NCBI GenBank assembly: GCA_017542305.1
Contig: JAFXXK010000006.1
Coordinates: 168,181-232,180, forward strand
From: a bacterium
GTDB taxonomy: Bacteria > Cyanobacteriota > Vampirovibrionia > Gastranaerophilales > Gastranaerophilaceae
Reading direction: 5' to 3'
DNA length: 64,000 bases
Positions 16,846-25,218 of this stretch are shown here, one piece after another. The notes under the pieces were generated by a model. It was not told where the DNA came from. It did not search any database and was given only the letters and a program-made list of their open reading frames with translations. The translations under genes and the position numbers were made by a program. How positions within the stretch are numbered: position 1 is the first letter of the stretch; every line of letters starts with the position of its first letter.

Positions 16846-18072
16846 TTAAAAACTAATTAATTCATTATAAACATCTATAGCAAAATTATCACTCATTCCT
16901 GAAATAAAGTCTATGATTGCATTTTTGTAATCTGTTTCTTCAGAAATATTATAAATCTTCTTGTTTGCTAATTTCTTTTCGGTTTTCAAAGCTAAATTAT
17001 AGTCAGAATATTTAATCAGCCATTCTTCAAACTCTTTGAGCAGTTTTGGATAAAGTTGTTTTTCCTTAGTAATATTACCTTTAATATCAGGATAATATTC
17101 TGAAAGTTTTTCAAAAATCGTTTCAAGAACAAGAGTTGCATATTTTTTAAACCTTAATATACGAGGGTGATAGTATATATTCTTGTAATTGAATTTCTTT
17201 ATTAAATTCATTACATTATAGCAATCATCAGAAAAGCACAATCCTGTTTCAGTTGAAGAATTTTGGCATAAATCCATAATAAATTTATGAATAAGAACGG
17301 TTGTATTTATTTCGGATAATTTTATATCAGGGTATGTGGTACAAACAATATCCAATAATTCTTTAAGATTTTTGTCGGTTAAAATTCCATAAGTGCAGGC
17401 ATCTTCAATATCTCTGCCTATATAACCGATTTTATCAGAAATTTTTACAACACATCCTTCGTAAGTATATGCACCAAGTTTCCCACCTTTTTGGATTGTA
17501 TATAAATCGACAGCTTCATTACGAGGCTTTATAAATCTTTCATCAATTTCTCCGCAATGGCAGACAATACCATCTCTAACTGCATAAGTCAGGTTCAAAT
17601 TTTGTTGAACACCGTCATAGTCAGGCAATGTTTCAATTTTATCAATAAACCTAAGACTGTTATTTTCGTGCCAAAATTCGTGCAAATTATTTTGTTCTGC
17701 AATATTTTGCAAAACAGTTTCCCCGTGATGGCCGAATGGTGCGTGCCCGATATCGTGTCCAATAGCAATAGCTCTAACTAAATCCAAATTAAGATTTAGC
17801 AATTTTGCAATAGTTTCGGCAACAGAGGCAACGTGAGTAACGTGTTCAATTCTTGTGCAAACGTGGTCATTATGCGGAGCAAAGAATACCTGAGTTTTAT
17901 TTTTAAGCCGTCTGTATCCTTGTGAATGCATAATGCGTTGCATATCTCGTTCAAACGGGCTTCTCGGATCATACGGTTTAGAATAAATCGGTTCAATACG
18001 AGAGATTGCCTGTTCCCATTTGGGGTTATCATTATCCATTTTTACTTTTGAAAAATCAGGAAATATTGTCAT
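16846..18072 (-). CDS. dgt: dGTPase-family dNTP triphosphohydrolase
   Basis: A 408-residue HD-domain protein with CTRIEHVTHV, AIGHDIGHAPFGHHGE and a later Asp region, matching the dGTP triphosphohydrolase family that cleaves dNTPs to nucleoside and triphosphate. It is slightly shorter than the Escherichia coli enzyme. The start at 18072 lies 10 bases past the stop of the helicase-nuclease gene, so it is the third gene of an operon. dGTPases are known to protect bacteria by draining dNTP pools during phage infection; here that role is inferred from context. Confidence 0.88.
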   Translation of the reverse strand: MTIFPDFSKVKMDNDNPKWEQAISRIEPIYSKPYDPRSPFERDMQRIMHSQGYRRLKNKTQVFFAPHNDHVCTRIEHVTHVASVAETIAKLLNLNLDLVRAIAIGHDIGHAPFGHHGETVLQNIAEQNNLHEFWHENNSLRFIDKIETLPDYDGVQQNLNLTYAVRDGIVCHCGEIDERFIKPRNEAVDLYTIQKGGKLGAYTYEGCVVKISDKIGYIGRDIEDACTYGILTDKNLKELLDIVCTTYPDIKLSEINTTVLIHKFIMDLCQNSSTETGLCFSDDCYNVMNLIKKFNYKNIYYHPRILRFKKYATLVLETIFEKLSEYYPDIKGNITKEKQLYPKLLKEFEEWLIKYSDYNLALKTEKKLANKKIYNISEETDYKNAIIDFISGMSDNFAIDVYNELISF

Positions 18073-18082
18073 ATTTGCTCCT

Positions 18083-21000
18083 TTATATTCTGTTCATATC
18101 ACAAAAGTCTTTATACGCACAATATTCACAGGCTTTTGCATTATAACTTGGTTCAAATTCATAAGATTTTATTCCTTTAACTGCATTTTTGAATTTCTCA
18201 ACTGCATTAAGAATTTCTTCATCAGTATATTTTATACCTTCATTTTTGGATAAAAAATCCTCGGGATAAATAAATTTTGTAACAGAAACTTTTTTTCCTG
18301 TAAGTTGCTCATAAAAATACTTGTACCAAGCCATTTGGTTATAATAATCTTCATGTTTTCCTTCAGGTTTTATGGTGCTATTTTTGTTATTTCCTGTTTT
18401 ATAATCATAAATTGCAAAAGTTTCGTCTTCACACTTATCTACTCTGTCTATTATTCCATAGAATTTTGTACCATCCTCAAGCACGCAATTTATTTTTTCT
18501 TCTTGTGCGATTAATTGATTTGGGGTTGTATTTATAATTTGGCAATAATAATTATCAAGAGCATTTTCACCCCTAACTTCAAAATTCTTACGCTGTTCAT
18601 AAGATTCCATCGGTAATTTATCCAATTCGTCTTTAAACCATTTTATAACTTGAGATTTACTAGGATAAGTTTTATTATTCATTATAAATTCCATAGATTT
18701 TTCACAAGCTTTATGAATTGCACTACCATAACTTAGGAAATTCGGGTTTCCGTCTTTGGTTTTAAGCCCTAAAATATCATCATAAAGATATTGTCTCGGA
18801 CAAGCAAGATACTTATTAATTGCAGTTGCTGAAAAAGCTCTATCAGCAAGCCGTGATTTAATAAGTTCTTCAAAATCTTTTCTATAATCATAATCTTTTT
18901 TTAGTAAAAGTTGATTTACTTGTTGCCAATAAGAATGTTCATCATATTCAAAAGGTTCAGATTCATGTTCAAATATATCTTGAATATTTACAATAAACTT
19001 GGTTAATTTTCTTGGCTTCTTATTAATAGTTTCAGGATAAGACATTCTCAGTGTATGTTTTGCTCTTGTCATCGCTACATACATAAGTTTTGTTAAATCA
19101 GAAGGTTTAACTTCATTATCCCACTCATCTTTTGTTTTATATTCGGAAATATCTAATGGAATATCGGGTTTGTTAGCTTTTCCACTTTCCCACTTATAAG
19201 TTTCAAGAGTCGGCATATAAACGTATTCAAATTCACGTCCCTTTGATCCGTGATAGGTACAAAGCTGAACCGCATTAAGAGTTACAGGGGCTTTGTCCGT
19301 ACAAATTCTTTCTTCATCTTCCATAAGAGATTTTAGATAGTTATAAAATTCTTCAAGAAAACTTGTTCTGTATATTTCGGAAAAACCTTCAGCTTCATCA
19401 AGAAATTTCTTAATCCCAGCAATACTTTCAGTTCTGTTAATTTCCGTATTCAAATAATAATTAAAAATACCTGTTTTTGAGCCGATTTCAAGAATAGTAT
19501 TTTTAATATTTTCCTTTGACATGTATTCTCTTAAATAATCGTAAGTTTTTAAGAAATTATCAAATTTTTCAGATTCCACAAACCTGTTTCTATCAATGGA
19601 GCGTAAAACTTCAACAAAAGTTTTACCTTTTGAAACTTCATCATACAAAACCTGATAATCTTTCGGGTGAATATCAAAAGGTTTTGACACTAATAGTTCA
19701 AATATTCTATATGAGTGCATTTCTGGATTAATCAAAAATTGTATGTAAAAATAAAGAACATTAACGGCAGGAATTGTAAAAATATCTTTTCCTTCTTTAA
19801 GTTCATATGGAATATTCCTTATTTTTAGCATTTCTCCAAAAGTTTGTGCCTCAGCATTTGAACGGGTAAGAATCGCTATTTCTGAGTATTTTTTCTCCCC
19901 TGTTTTTTTATCTTTTGGACAATTATCAGAATTAACAAGCTGTTCAATTTCATTTACAATTTCAGTATATTCTTGCATAACATCAGCATATTTGTAAAAT
20001 CTTACGGGTTTATCTTTTTCGATAATTTCTTCATTTTTGGCAATAAGATTTTTGTCTATAGGATTGCCATCTTTATCTTTAAAGTTATGAGAATTTACCA
20101 AACTCAAAGGATCTTGAGCAATAACAGCTCGGGATGCGTCTAAAATGCTTTGAGTTGAACGCATATTTTCTTTTAAACAAATAATCTGTGTATCAGGAAA
20201 TTCTTTTAAGTAATTTTCAATAGTTTCAAGCTTTGCCCCCTGAAAACGGTAAATAATCTGATCATCATCTCCCACAACAAAGATATTTTCTGTTTCAAGC
20301 GCATGTGAAAGCGCAAAAACAATTTCATTTTGAGATTTGTTTGTATCCTGATATTCATCTACCATTATATATTCATAGCGATTTACAATATCTGATAAAA
20401 ATGATGGTGTTTTTTCAAACTTTTCAAGCACCATATTTATCATATCATTAAAATCAAGGTACCTTTGAGAGTTCATTTTACTTTGGTAAAGTTCGTAAAA
20501 CTTCCAAAGTTCTTTTGCTTGTTCTACTTTTTTTATGGCATCATCACGTTTATCGTAAGGTGGTTTTTTATATCTTTTATTTCGTCCCTGTTCAACATCG
20601 TCAATAATAGCCTCGATTCTTTTTATTTCAGGTTCCCAATCAGGATTTTCTTTTAAATTTTTAAAATATTTTTCTTTTGTCAGACGGTTTTGTTTTATAG
20701 ATGATATTTGATTTTTTATTTTATTTATATAGAAATAAGGATCATTTTTTTCTGTCCTATAATAAACAGGATGAATTTCGTCAATACATTCTTTTATAAA
20801 AGCTTTTGCAACGGGGTCAGAGATTACTTTATAATTAGATGGAATTTCAAAATCTTCTGGAAATTCTTCAATAATATCGCAACAGAAACCGTGATATGTA
20901 AAAATCTGTACTCCGCAAGATATAACATTGAGTTCTTCTTCAATACGTTTTTTCATTTCTGTCGCAGCAGCATCGGTAAAAGTAAGACAAAGGATTTTTT

Positions 21001-21160
21001 CAGGCTCAACACCTTTGGATAACATATTTTTAATACGTTCAATAATTGTAAAGGTTTTTCCTGTACCTGGACCCGCCAGAACAAGCCATTTACCCGTAAT
21101 ATTATCTATACACTCTTGCTGCTTTTTATTCGGTATTTTTTTTGTTTCAGTTAATTCCAT
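18083..21160 (-). CDS. UvrD/Rep-type helicase fused to a Cas4/AddB-like nuclease
   Basis: A 1025-residue protein. The SF1 helicase motifs are complete: Walker A AGPGTGKTFT (about 30), VDEYQDTNKSQ, VGDDDQIIYRFQGA, TYHGSKGREFE and YVAMTRAKHT. The C-terminal 230 residues form a PD-(D/E)XK nuclease domain: FSATAINKYLACPRQY, GSAIHKACE, IIDRVDKCE ... IYDYKTGN. A final CEYCAYKDFC supplies, with the earlier Cys, the four cysteines of an Fe-S cluster as in AddB and Cas4. It lies between the double AAA ATPase and dgt in one operon. It probably unwinds and degrades DNA ends; the defence role is inferred. Confidence 0.88.
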   Translation of the reverse strand: MELTETKKIPNKKQQECIDNITGKWLVLAGPGTGKTFTIIERIKNMLSKGVEPEKILCLTFTDAAATEMKKRIEEELNVISCGVQIFTYHGFCCDIIEEFPEDFEIPSNYKVISDPVAKAFIKECIDEIHPVYYRTEKNDPYFYINKIKNQISSIKQNRLTKEKYFKNLKENPDWEPEIKRIEAIIDDVEQGRNKRYKKPPYDKRDDAIKKVEQAKELWKFYELYQSKMNSQRYLDFNDMINMVLEKFEKTPSFLSDIVNRYEYIMVDEYQDTNKSQNEIVFALSHALETENIFVVGDDDQIIYRFQGAKLETIENYLKEFPDTQIICLKENMRSTQSILDASRAVIAQDPLSLVNSHNFKDKDGNPIDKNLIAKNEEIIEKDKPVRFYKYADVMQEYTEIVNEIEQLVNSDNCPKDKKTGEKKYSEIAILTRSNAEAQTFGEMLKIRNIPYELKEGKDIFTIPAVNVLYFYIQFLINPEMHSYRIFELLVSKPFDIHPKDYQVLYDEVSKGKTFVEVLRSIDRNRFVESEKFDNFLKTYDYLREYMSKENIKNTILEIGSKTGIFNYYLNTEINRTESIAGIKKFLDEAEGFSEIYRTSFLEEFYNYLKSLMEDEERICTDKAPVTLNAVQLCTYHGSKGREFEYVYMPTLETYKWESGKANKPDIPLDISEYKTKDEWDNEVKPSDLTKLMYVAMTRAKHTLRMSYPETINKKPRKLTKFIVNIQDIFEHESEPFEYDEHSYWQQVNQLLLKKDYDYRKDFEELIKSRLADRAFSATAINKYLACPRQYLYDDILGLKTKDGNPNFLSYGSAIHKACEKSMEFIMNNKTYPSKSQVIKWFKDELDKLPMESYEQRKNFEVRGENALDNYYCQIINTTPNQLIAQEEKINCVLEDGTKFYGIIDRVDKCEDETFAIYDYKTGNNKNSTIKPEGKHEDYYNQMAWYKYFYEQLTGKKVSVTKFIYPEDFLSKNEGIKYTDEEILNAVEKFKNAVKGIKSYEFEPSYNAKACEYCAYKDFCDMNRI

Positions 21161-21206
21161 AATTCTTACCCCACTTTTTGACTAAATTATATCACGAAGT
21201 TTAACA

Positions 21207-23195
21207 TTAAAATCCTACTGTATTTTGTAACTCTTTGGATTTTTTGACTTTTACTTCAGCATTGAGCATTTTAGTAATTTCATATAAATCCTTTATCCCT
21301 AAAAAGTCAATTTTCTTCTTTACGGTTGCAAAATCCCCCGCCGTCAAGCCTTTAATATTTACTTTTGCATCTTTTATCCCAAAGAAATGCTCTACTGCGT
21401 GGTTTACCTGTTCTGTTGTCATAAAGTCAAAACGAATTTTGAAAGTGAAACGTCTTAGGCTTGCTTCATCCAAACTATCAAGTAAATTTGTTGTACAAAC
21501 AAACGGATATTCATGTGATTCCATCCACGTCAGCATTTCGTTAACTTGAGTTACTTCAAAACTTCGTTGTGCATTATTTCTGTTTTGCAAAAAGCTGTCT
21601 GCTTCATCAAAAATAAGCATTGCTTTTTTTGCTTTGGCTTCTGCAAAGGCTGATGCAATATTTTGTTCTGTTTCCCCAACCCATTTTGAAATAAGGTCTG
21701 ATGCCCGTTTAAATACAACTTCAACCCCTAAAGTATTGGCTAAATATTTTGCGTAAAGGCTTTTTCCTGTACCTGGCTCACCGTACATACATAATGAAAA
21801 ATTCAATTTCCCCGATTTTTGAATTTTTTGTGTTAAATCATCTATATCCATATCTGTATTAACAAGGCTTATGTCGTAATTTTTAACATCAAATTCTTTT
21901 TTTGTTTTGACGTTCTTTTTCTTTGTTACAACACGGGCAACATTTTCTATAAAATCTTCAAAATCATCTTCATTTCCGTCAATCATTTTTGTTGATTGAA
22001 CAGCATTTGCTATCAAAGATGGCGGAATATCATAAGTTTTATTTAGTTCTTCAAGTTTTGTTTTTTTAACTTTTAAATTATTCTTTTTCAAAACTTTTTT
22101 CCAAATATCCAGCCGATTTTCTTCGGATAATTTCTCAAACTCGATAGCATAAGTCATTCTGCGTAAAAATGCAGGATCAACATCATAAATATTATTCGTT
22201 GTCCAGATTACAGGAACTGCCGTTGTTTCTAAAATTTTATTCAAATATCCTTTAGAAGCATTACCAAAGCAAGAAAATCCTCTGTTCATAACGTCTTCTG
22301 CCTCATCAAAAAGAATACAGGAATTTTTTGCTCGAGATAAAATATGCTGTTTTGAATATAAATCAACGAGCCTGTCTTCTCTGTTTGCCTGTTTATAATC
22401 TTCTTTTTCTGCTTTTACGGCATAAATAGGAATAGATGCAATATTTGCTGCAAGTTTTGCAAATTCCGTTTTGCCGACACCAACATTTCCGTATAACAAG
22501 ATATTTACACCCTTTTGTCCTTTTTTAACGGCTGATTTTAAAATTTTAGTAACTTTCTTTTGTTTATCTTCAATATGCTTAAAATCAAGTTTGGTAAGTG
22601 TAGATTTTTCGGCATCTCCTAAAAGTATGCTTATAATTTTTGAGGTGCTGTTGCATCTTGGGTTATCAAAAACTTTTAATACATCAGGACAAATTTCAAC
22701 ATTTCCATGTCGCCTTGCTATAAGATTTTTGTAGTACAAATTATCCGTAATTCTGTCGGCACGCCCAAATCTTATACCCAAATATACTCTTGTAAATATC
22801 TGTAAAACATCACCATCAAAACATCCGCAAAATTCTTTAAAAATGTTATTTAATTCTTGAATTAAGCAAAACTCAAAAACAGCTGCCTCATCCTTATCCA
22901 AACAATAAATATCTTTTATCATATTTAGCTGCTTTTCGTATAGAGTTTCTTTTACAGGTAGTTTTTCTTTTAGGCTAATAAGTATCTTTTTTAATTTCTT
23001 TTTAAAAGATTCTATCTGCTTGTGATTTTCCAAAATAAGTTCGTTATCTTCATCATAATCAAAATTTTTTCTATCAATCTTAAATTCATCAAGGAAATAG
23101 TCAAATACTCCATCAAAAGAATAATAAGAAAATTTAATATCATTAATCATCTTGTCAAAATAGTTTAAAAACAGTCTTTTTTCATAGTTATTCAT
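21207..23195 (-). CDS. CDC48-like protein with two AAA+ ATPase domains
   Basis: A 662-residue protein. After a helical N-terminal region (about 1-200) come two AAA+ modules: Walker A GNVGVGKTEF (about 236) with Walker B CILFDEAED and sensor WTTNN, then Walker A GEPGTGKSLY (about 470) with Walker B MLIFDEADSF and arginine-finger region EASLRRF. This resembles CDC48/p97-type remodelers more than Clp or Lon. It is the first gene of a leftward operon with the helicase-nuclease (46 bases on) and dgt, under a shared island promoter. It may load or unfold substrates for its partners; that is inference. Confidence 0.8.
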   Translation of the reverse strand: MNNYEKRLFLNYFDKMINDIKFSYYSFDGVFDYFLDEFKIDRKNFDYDEDNELILENHKQIESFKKKLKKILISLKEKLPVKETLYEKQLNMIKDIYCLDKDEAAVFEFCLIQELNNIFKEFCGCFDGDVLQIFTRVYLGIRFGRADRITDNLYYKNLIARRHGNVEICPDVLKVFDNPRCNSTSKIISILLGDAEKSTLTKLDFKHIEDKQKKVTKILKSAVKKGQKGVNILLYGNVGVGKTEFAKLAANIASIPIYAVKAEKEDYKQANREDRLVDLYSKQHILSRAKNSCILFDEAEDVMNRGFSCFGNASKGYLNKILETTAVPVIWTTNNIYDVDPAFLRRMTYAIEFEKLSEENRLDIWKKVLKKNNLKVKKTKLEELNKTYDIPPSLIANAVQSTKMIDGNEDDFEDFIENVARVVTKKKNVKTKKEFDVKNYDISLVNTDMDIDDLTQKIQKSGKLNFSLCMYGEPGTGKSLYAKYLANTLGVEVVFKRASDLISKWVGETEQNIASAFAEAKAKKAMLIFDEADSFLQNRNNAQRSFEVTQVNEMLTWMESHEYPFVCTTNLLDSLDEASLRRFTFKIRFDFMTTEQVNHAVEHFFGIKDAKVNIKGLTAGDFATVKKKIDFLGIKDLYEITKMLNAEVKVKKSKELQNTVGF

Positions 23196-23230
23196 AAGTC
23201 ATACTCCTTTTGTCTAAAAATTACATGCTT

Positions 23231-23262
23231 ATAATATCAGTCAATTATGTCAAAATAGGACA
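23231..23262 (-). promoter_or_regulatory. Shared island promoter 2 (AAA/helicase/dGTPase operon)
   Basis: Leftward element TGTCCTATTTTGACA, 11 bases, then TATTAT (23231-23236). It stands back to back with promoter 3, with only 20 bases between the two 15-bp elements. Confidence 0.8.
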
Positions 23263-23282
23263 GATAAAATTTTAATTTTGTA

Positions 23283-23314
23283 TGACCTAATATGACGGGG
23301 TTGCATGCTAAGAT
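23283..23314 (+). promoter_or_regulatory. Shared island promoter 3 (DnaB-like/RT operon)
   Basis: Rightward element TGACCTAATATGACG, 11 bases, then TAAGAT (23309-23314), followed 23 bases later by the ATG of the DnaB-like gene. It is the only one of the eleven that points right. Confidence 0.75.
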
Positions 23315-23336
23315 GAATTCAAAAGGAGAAAAATTT

Positions 23337-24185
23337 ATGTTAGATGAAAAGTTATTGGCAGATGTTTGGGAAGATTTGGAAAATCAAAACAAAACATTTT
23401 TTGAAACAGGTTTTGAAGATTTAGATTGTGTATTGGGTATTCAGGAGAAAAAAGGTGCAGTCATTACAATCGGAGCAAGACCTGCTATGGGGAAAACTAC
23501 TTTTATGCTCTCGATTATGGAAAATATTTTGTTAAAAAATAAAAAATGTATTTATTTTTCACTTGAAATGTCAAAGGAACAACTTGTAAAACGATTTTTA
23601 TTCCAAAGAGCAGAGGTTAGTTTTTTAAAATCAAAACTAAATAATCTTGTTGCAAAAGATTGGCAAAAATTAGCTCAGGCAATGGAAAATCTGTCAAAGT
23701 GGGATTTAAAAATTGACGATAACTCAGGAATAAAAACAGAAGAAATAGAACTTGCAATTAAAGAATTACAGCCTGATGTTGTGTTTATAGACTATTTTCA
23801 GCTTATGGACGGGAAAAAGAAACAAGACAGATTTGTTCAGATTGAAGATATTATGAAAAATTTAAAACGGATTGCAAAAGAAAATGGTGTGGTGATTATT
23901 ATTGCATCTCAACTATCAAGAGCAGTAGAAAACAGATACGACAAACGACCTTTATTATCAGATTTAAGAGAATCAGGAGCAATTGAAAACATTTCTGATG
24001 TTGTGATTTTTCTCTACCGTGATGAATACTATAATTCAAGAGAAGAATATGATGAATTTCGACCAAAAGGCGAAACAGAAGTTATCGTTGCAAAAAACAA
24101 ATTTGGTGCATGCGGTGCAATACGTTTGACATTTAAGTCTAATATCCCAAAATTTTACGGTCAAATTGTGGAGAGTGAATTTTAA
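23337..24185 (+). CDS. DnaB-type helicase/RecA-fold ATPase without the N-terminal domain
   Basis: At 282 residues this is the C-terminal motor of replicative helicase DnaB alone. Present are the P-loop ARPAMGKTTF (about 47), FSLEMSKEQLVKR (H1a), VFIDYFQLMDG (H2), IIASQLSRAVENR with LLSDLRESGAIE (H3), and AKNKFGACG near the end (H4). The primase-binding N-terminal domain is absent. The ATG at 23337 follows AGGAG by eight bases. Its stop overlaps the RT start (TAATG), so the two are almost certainly made together. I know of no retron type with such a partner; its role is open. Confidence 0.82.
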   Translation: MLDEKLLADVWEDLENQNKTFFETGFEDLDCVLGIQEKKGAVITIGARPAMGKTTFMLSIMENILLKNKKCIYFSLEMSKEQLVKRFLFQRAEVSFLKSKLNNLVAKDWQKLAQAMENLSKWDLKIDDNSGIKTEEIELAIKELQPDVVFIDYFQLMDGKKKQDRFVQIEDIMKNLKRIAKENGVVIIIASQLSRAVENRYDKRPLLSDLRESGAIENISDVVIFLYRDEYYNSREEYDEFRPKGETEVIVAKNKFGACGAIRLTFKSNIPKFYGQIVESEF

Positions 24186-25024
24186 TGTATTACAACGGCA
24201 ACAAGGTATATTTAACACAAAAATTGTATTACACAGTCTGTCGTATCGGCAAACGTGTAATTTTAGCACCGTGCGATGAATTAAAAAAGAAACAAAAATA
24301 TTTTAAAACGGCAATAAATTGGGTTTATCCGTTAAAAATGAACACATTTAAAGCAGCAAAAATTCACTGTGGCAAAAAGTATATTTTGAAAATGGATATA
24401 AAAGATTTTTATGGTTCTGTACCGTATTCGTTTATAAAGCAAGTTATAAAAAACGTCTGTAAACGAATTAAAAATGCCGATATAAATTATTACCTAATGA
24501 TAACAACGGTTGAGGACAAGCTCCCGACAGGTGCACCGACTTCAGCTCATATTGCAAATGCTTGTTTTTCTCCGATTGATAAACGAATAAGAGATTATTC
24601 ATTGATGTTCGGGGTTGACTATTCAAGATATATGGACGATTTGACGTTTTCTTGTGATGATAAAGATTTGCTAAATATGATAGAAAAATTTGTGCAAAAG
24701 ACTTTGACAAACTTTGGCTACAAATTGAATGACAAAAAGACAAAATATATTTCAGATAACAAACAACAGAATGTTTTAGGACTTGTTGTTAATAATGATA
24801 CTGTGCGGATGTCAAAGGATTTTAGACGAAAATTACGGGCAATGATACACAGTTATTCTGTTTGCAAATCGAGCGGTTCAAAAGAAATTGATCTGAAATA
24901 CCGAACCTGGGATGAAAATTCTCTTGCCAAACTCAAAGGTTACCTTGCCTATACAAAACAGGTTGATACTAAAACTTATTATAAATTGATGCATTATGCA
25001 AAAAGTTTAAATGTTAATCTCTAA
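24185..25024 (+). CDS. Retron-like reverse transcriptase
   Basis: A 279-residue RT with the fingers/palm motifs in order: KMDIKDFYGSV (motif A, about 69), LPTGAPTSAHIAN (motif B, about 113), YMDDLTFS (catalytic YxDD, about 149), and KTKYISDNKQQ then VLGLVVN. The GAPTS form of motif B and the GLVVN motif point to retron RTs rather than group II intron RTs or DGR RTs. The N-terminal region before motif A is short. There is no maturase, endonuclease or protease domain. It is translationally coupled to the DnaB-like ATPase. A structured RNA is predicted just beyond it on the opposite strand. Confidence 0.85.
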   Translation: MYYNGNKVYLTQKLYYTVCRIGKRVILAPCDELKKKQKYFKTAINWVYPLKMNTFKAAKIHCGKKYILKMDIKDFYGSVPYSFIKQVIKNVCKRIKNADINYYLMITTVEDKLPTGAPTSAHIANACFSPIDKRIRDYSLMFGVDYSRYMDDLTFSCDDKDLLNMIEKFVQKTLTNFGYKLNDKKTKYISDNKQQNVLGLVVNNDTVRMSKDFRRKLRAMIHSYSVCKSSGSKEIDLKYRTWDENSLAKLKGYLAYTKQVDTKTYYKLMHYAKSLNVNL

Positions 25025-25068
25025 TGTTCCTAATACTATCCTTTTTATTTACTCTAACCTTTCCGATC

Positions 25069-25098
25069 AAAAAAGCCGACCTGTGAAGGTCGGTTTTT
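25069..25098. terminator. Bidirectional terminator between RT operon and small RNA
   Basis: The stem CCGACC / GGTCGG (25076-25081 with 25088-25093) is flanked by six As on the left and five Ts on the right. It can end both the rightward RT mRNA and the leftward small RNA. Confidence 0.85.
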
Positions 25099-25180
25099 GA
25101 AAGGGAAAACGATTTCGACCGAAGGGAGAAATCAGTTTCGCCTCTGTTATTATTCATGGTCGGGCGAACCACCCGCCGAT
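25069..25180 (-). ncRNA. Predicted structured small RNA beside the reverse transcriptase
   Basis: Shared island promoter 4 points into this gap and should start RNA near 25180. No protein frame follows. The transcript can form a 5' hairpin (TCGG-CG / CG-CCGA, about 25160-25180), a middle hairpin (GATTTC / GAAATC, with a further GAAAC/GTTTC extension, about 25110-25136), and a terminator hairpin with six Us. Length is about 112 nt. It is not upstream of the RT as in textbook retrons and runs convergent to it. Promoter and terminator are clear; the RNA and any link to the RT are inferred. Confidence 0.65.
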
Positions 25181-25186
25181 AATTTT

Positions 25187-25218
25187 ATATTAGCATGCCA
25201 CTATGTCAATTTAGGACA
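25187..25218 (-). promoter_or_regulatory. Shared island promoter 4 (small RNA)
   Basis: Leftward element TGTCCTAAATTGACA, 11 bases, then TAATAT (25187-25192). It overlaps the 3' end of mcrC and faces a gap with no protein gene. Confidence 0.75.

Noticed and set aside
24185..25024. Diversity-generating retroelement or group II intron RT
   Set aside because: Motif B is GAPTS, not the DGR form. There is no maturase or HNH domain, and I found no template/variable repeat pair nearby.
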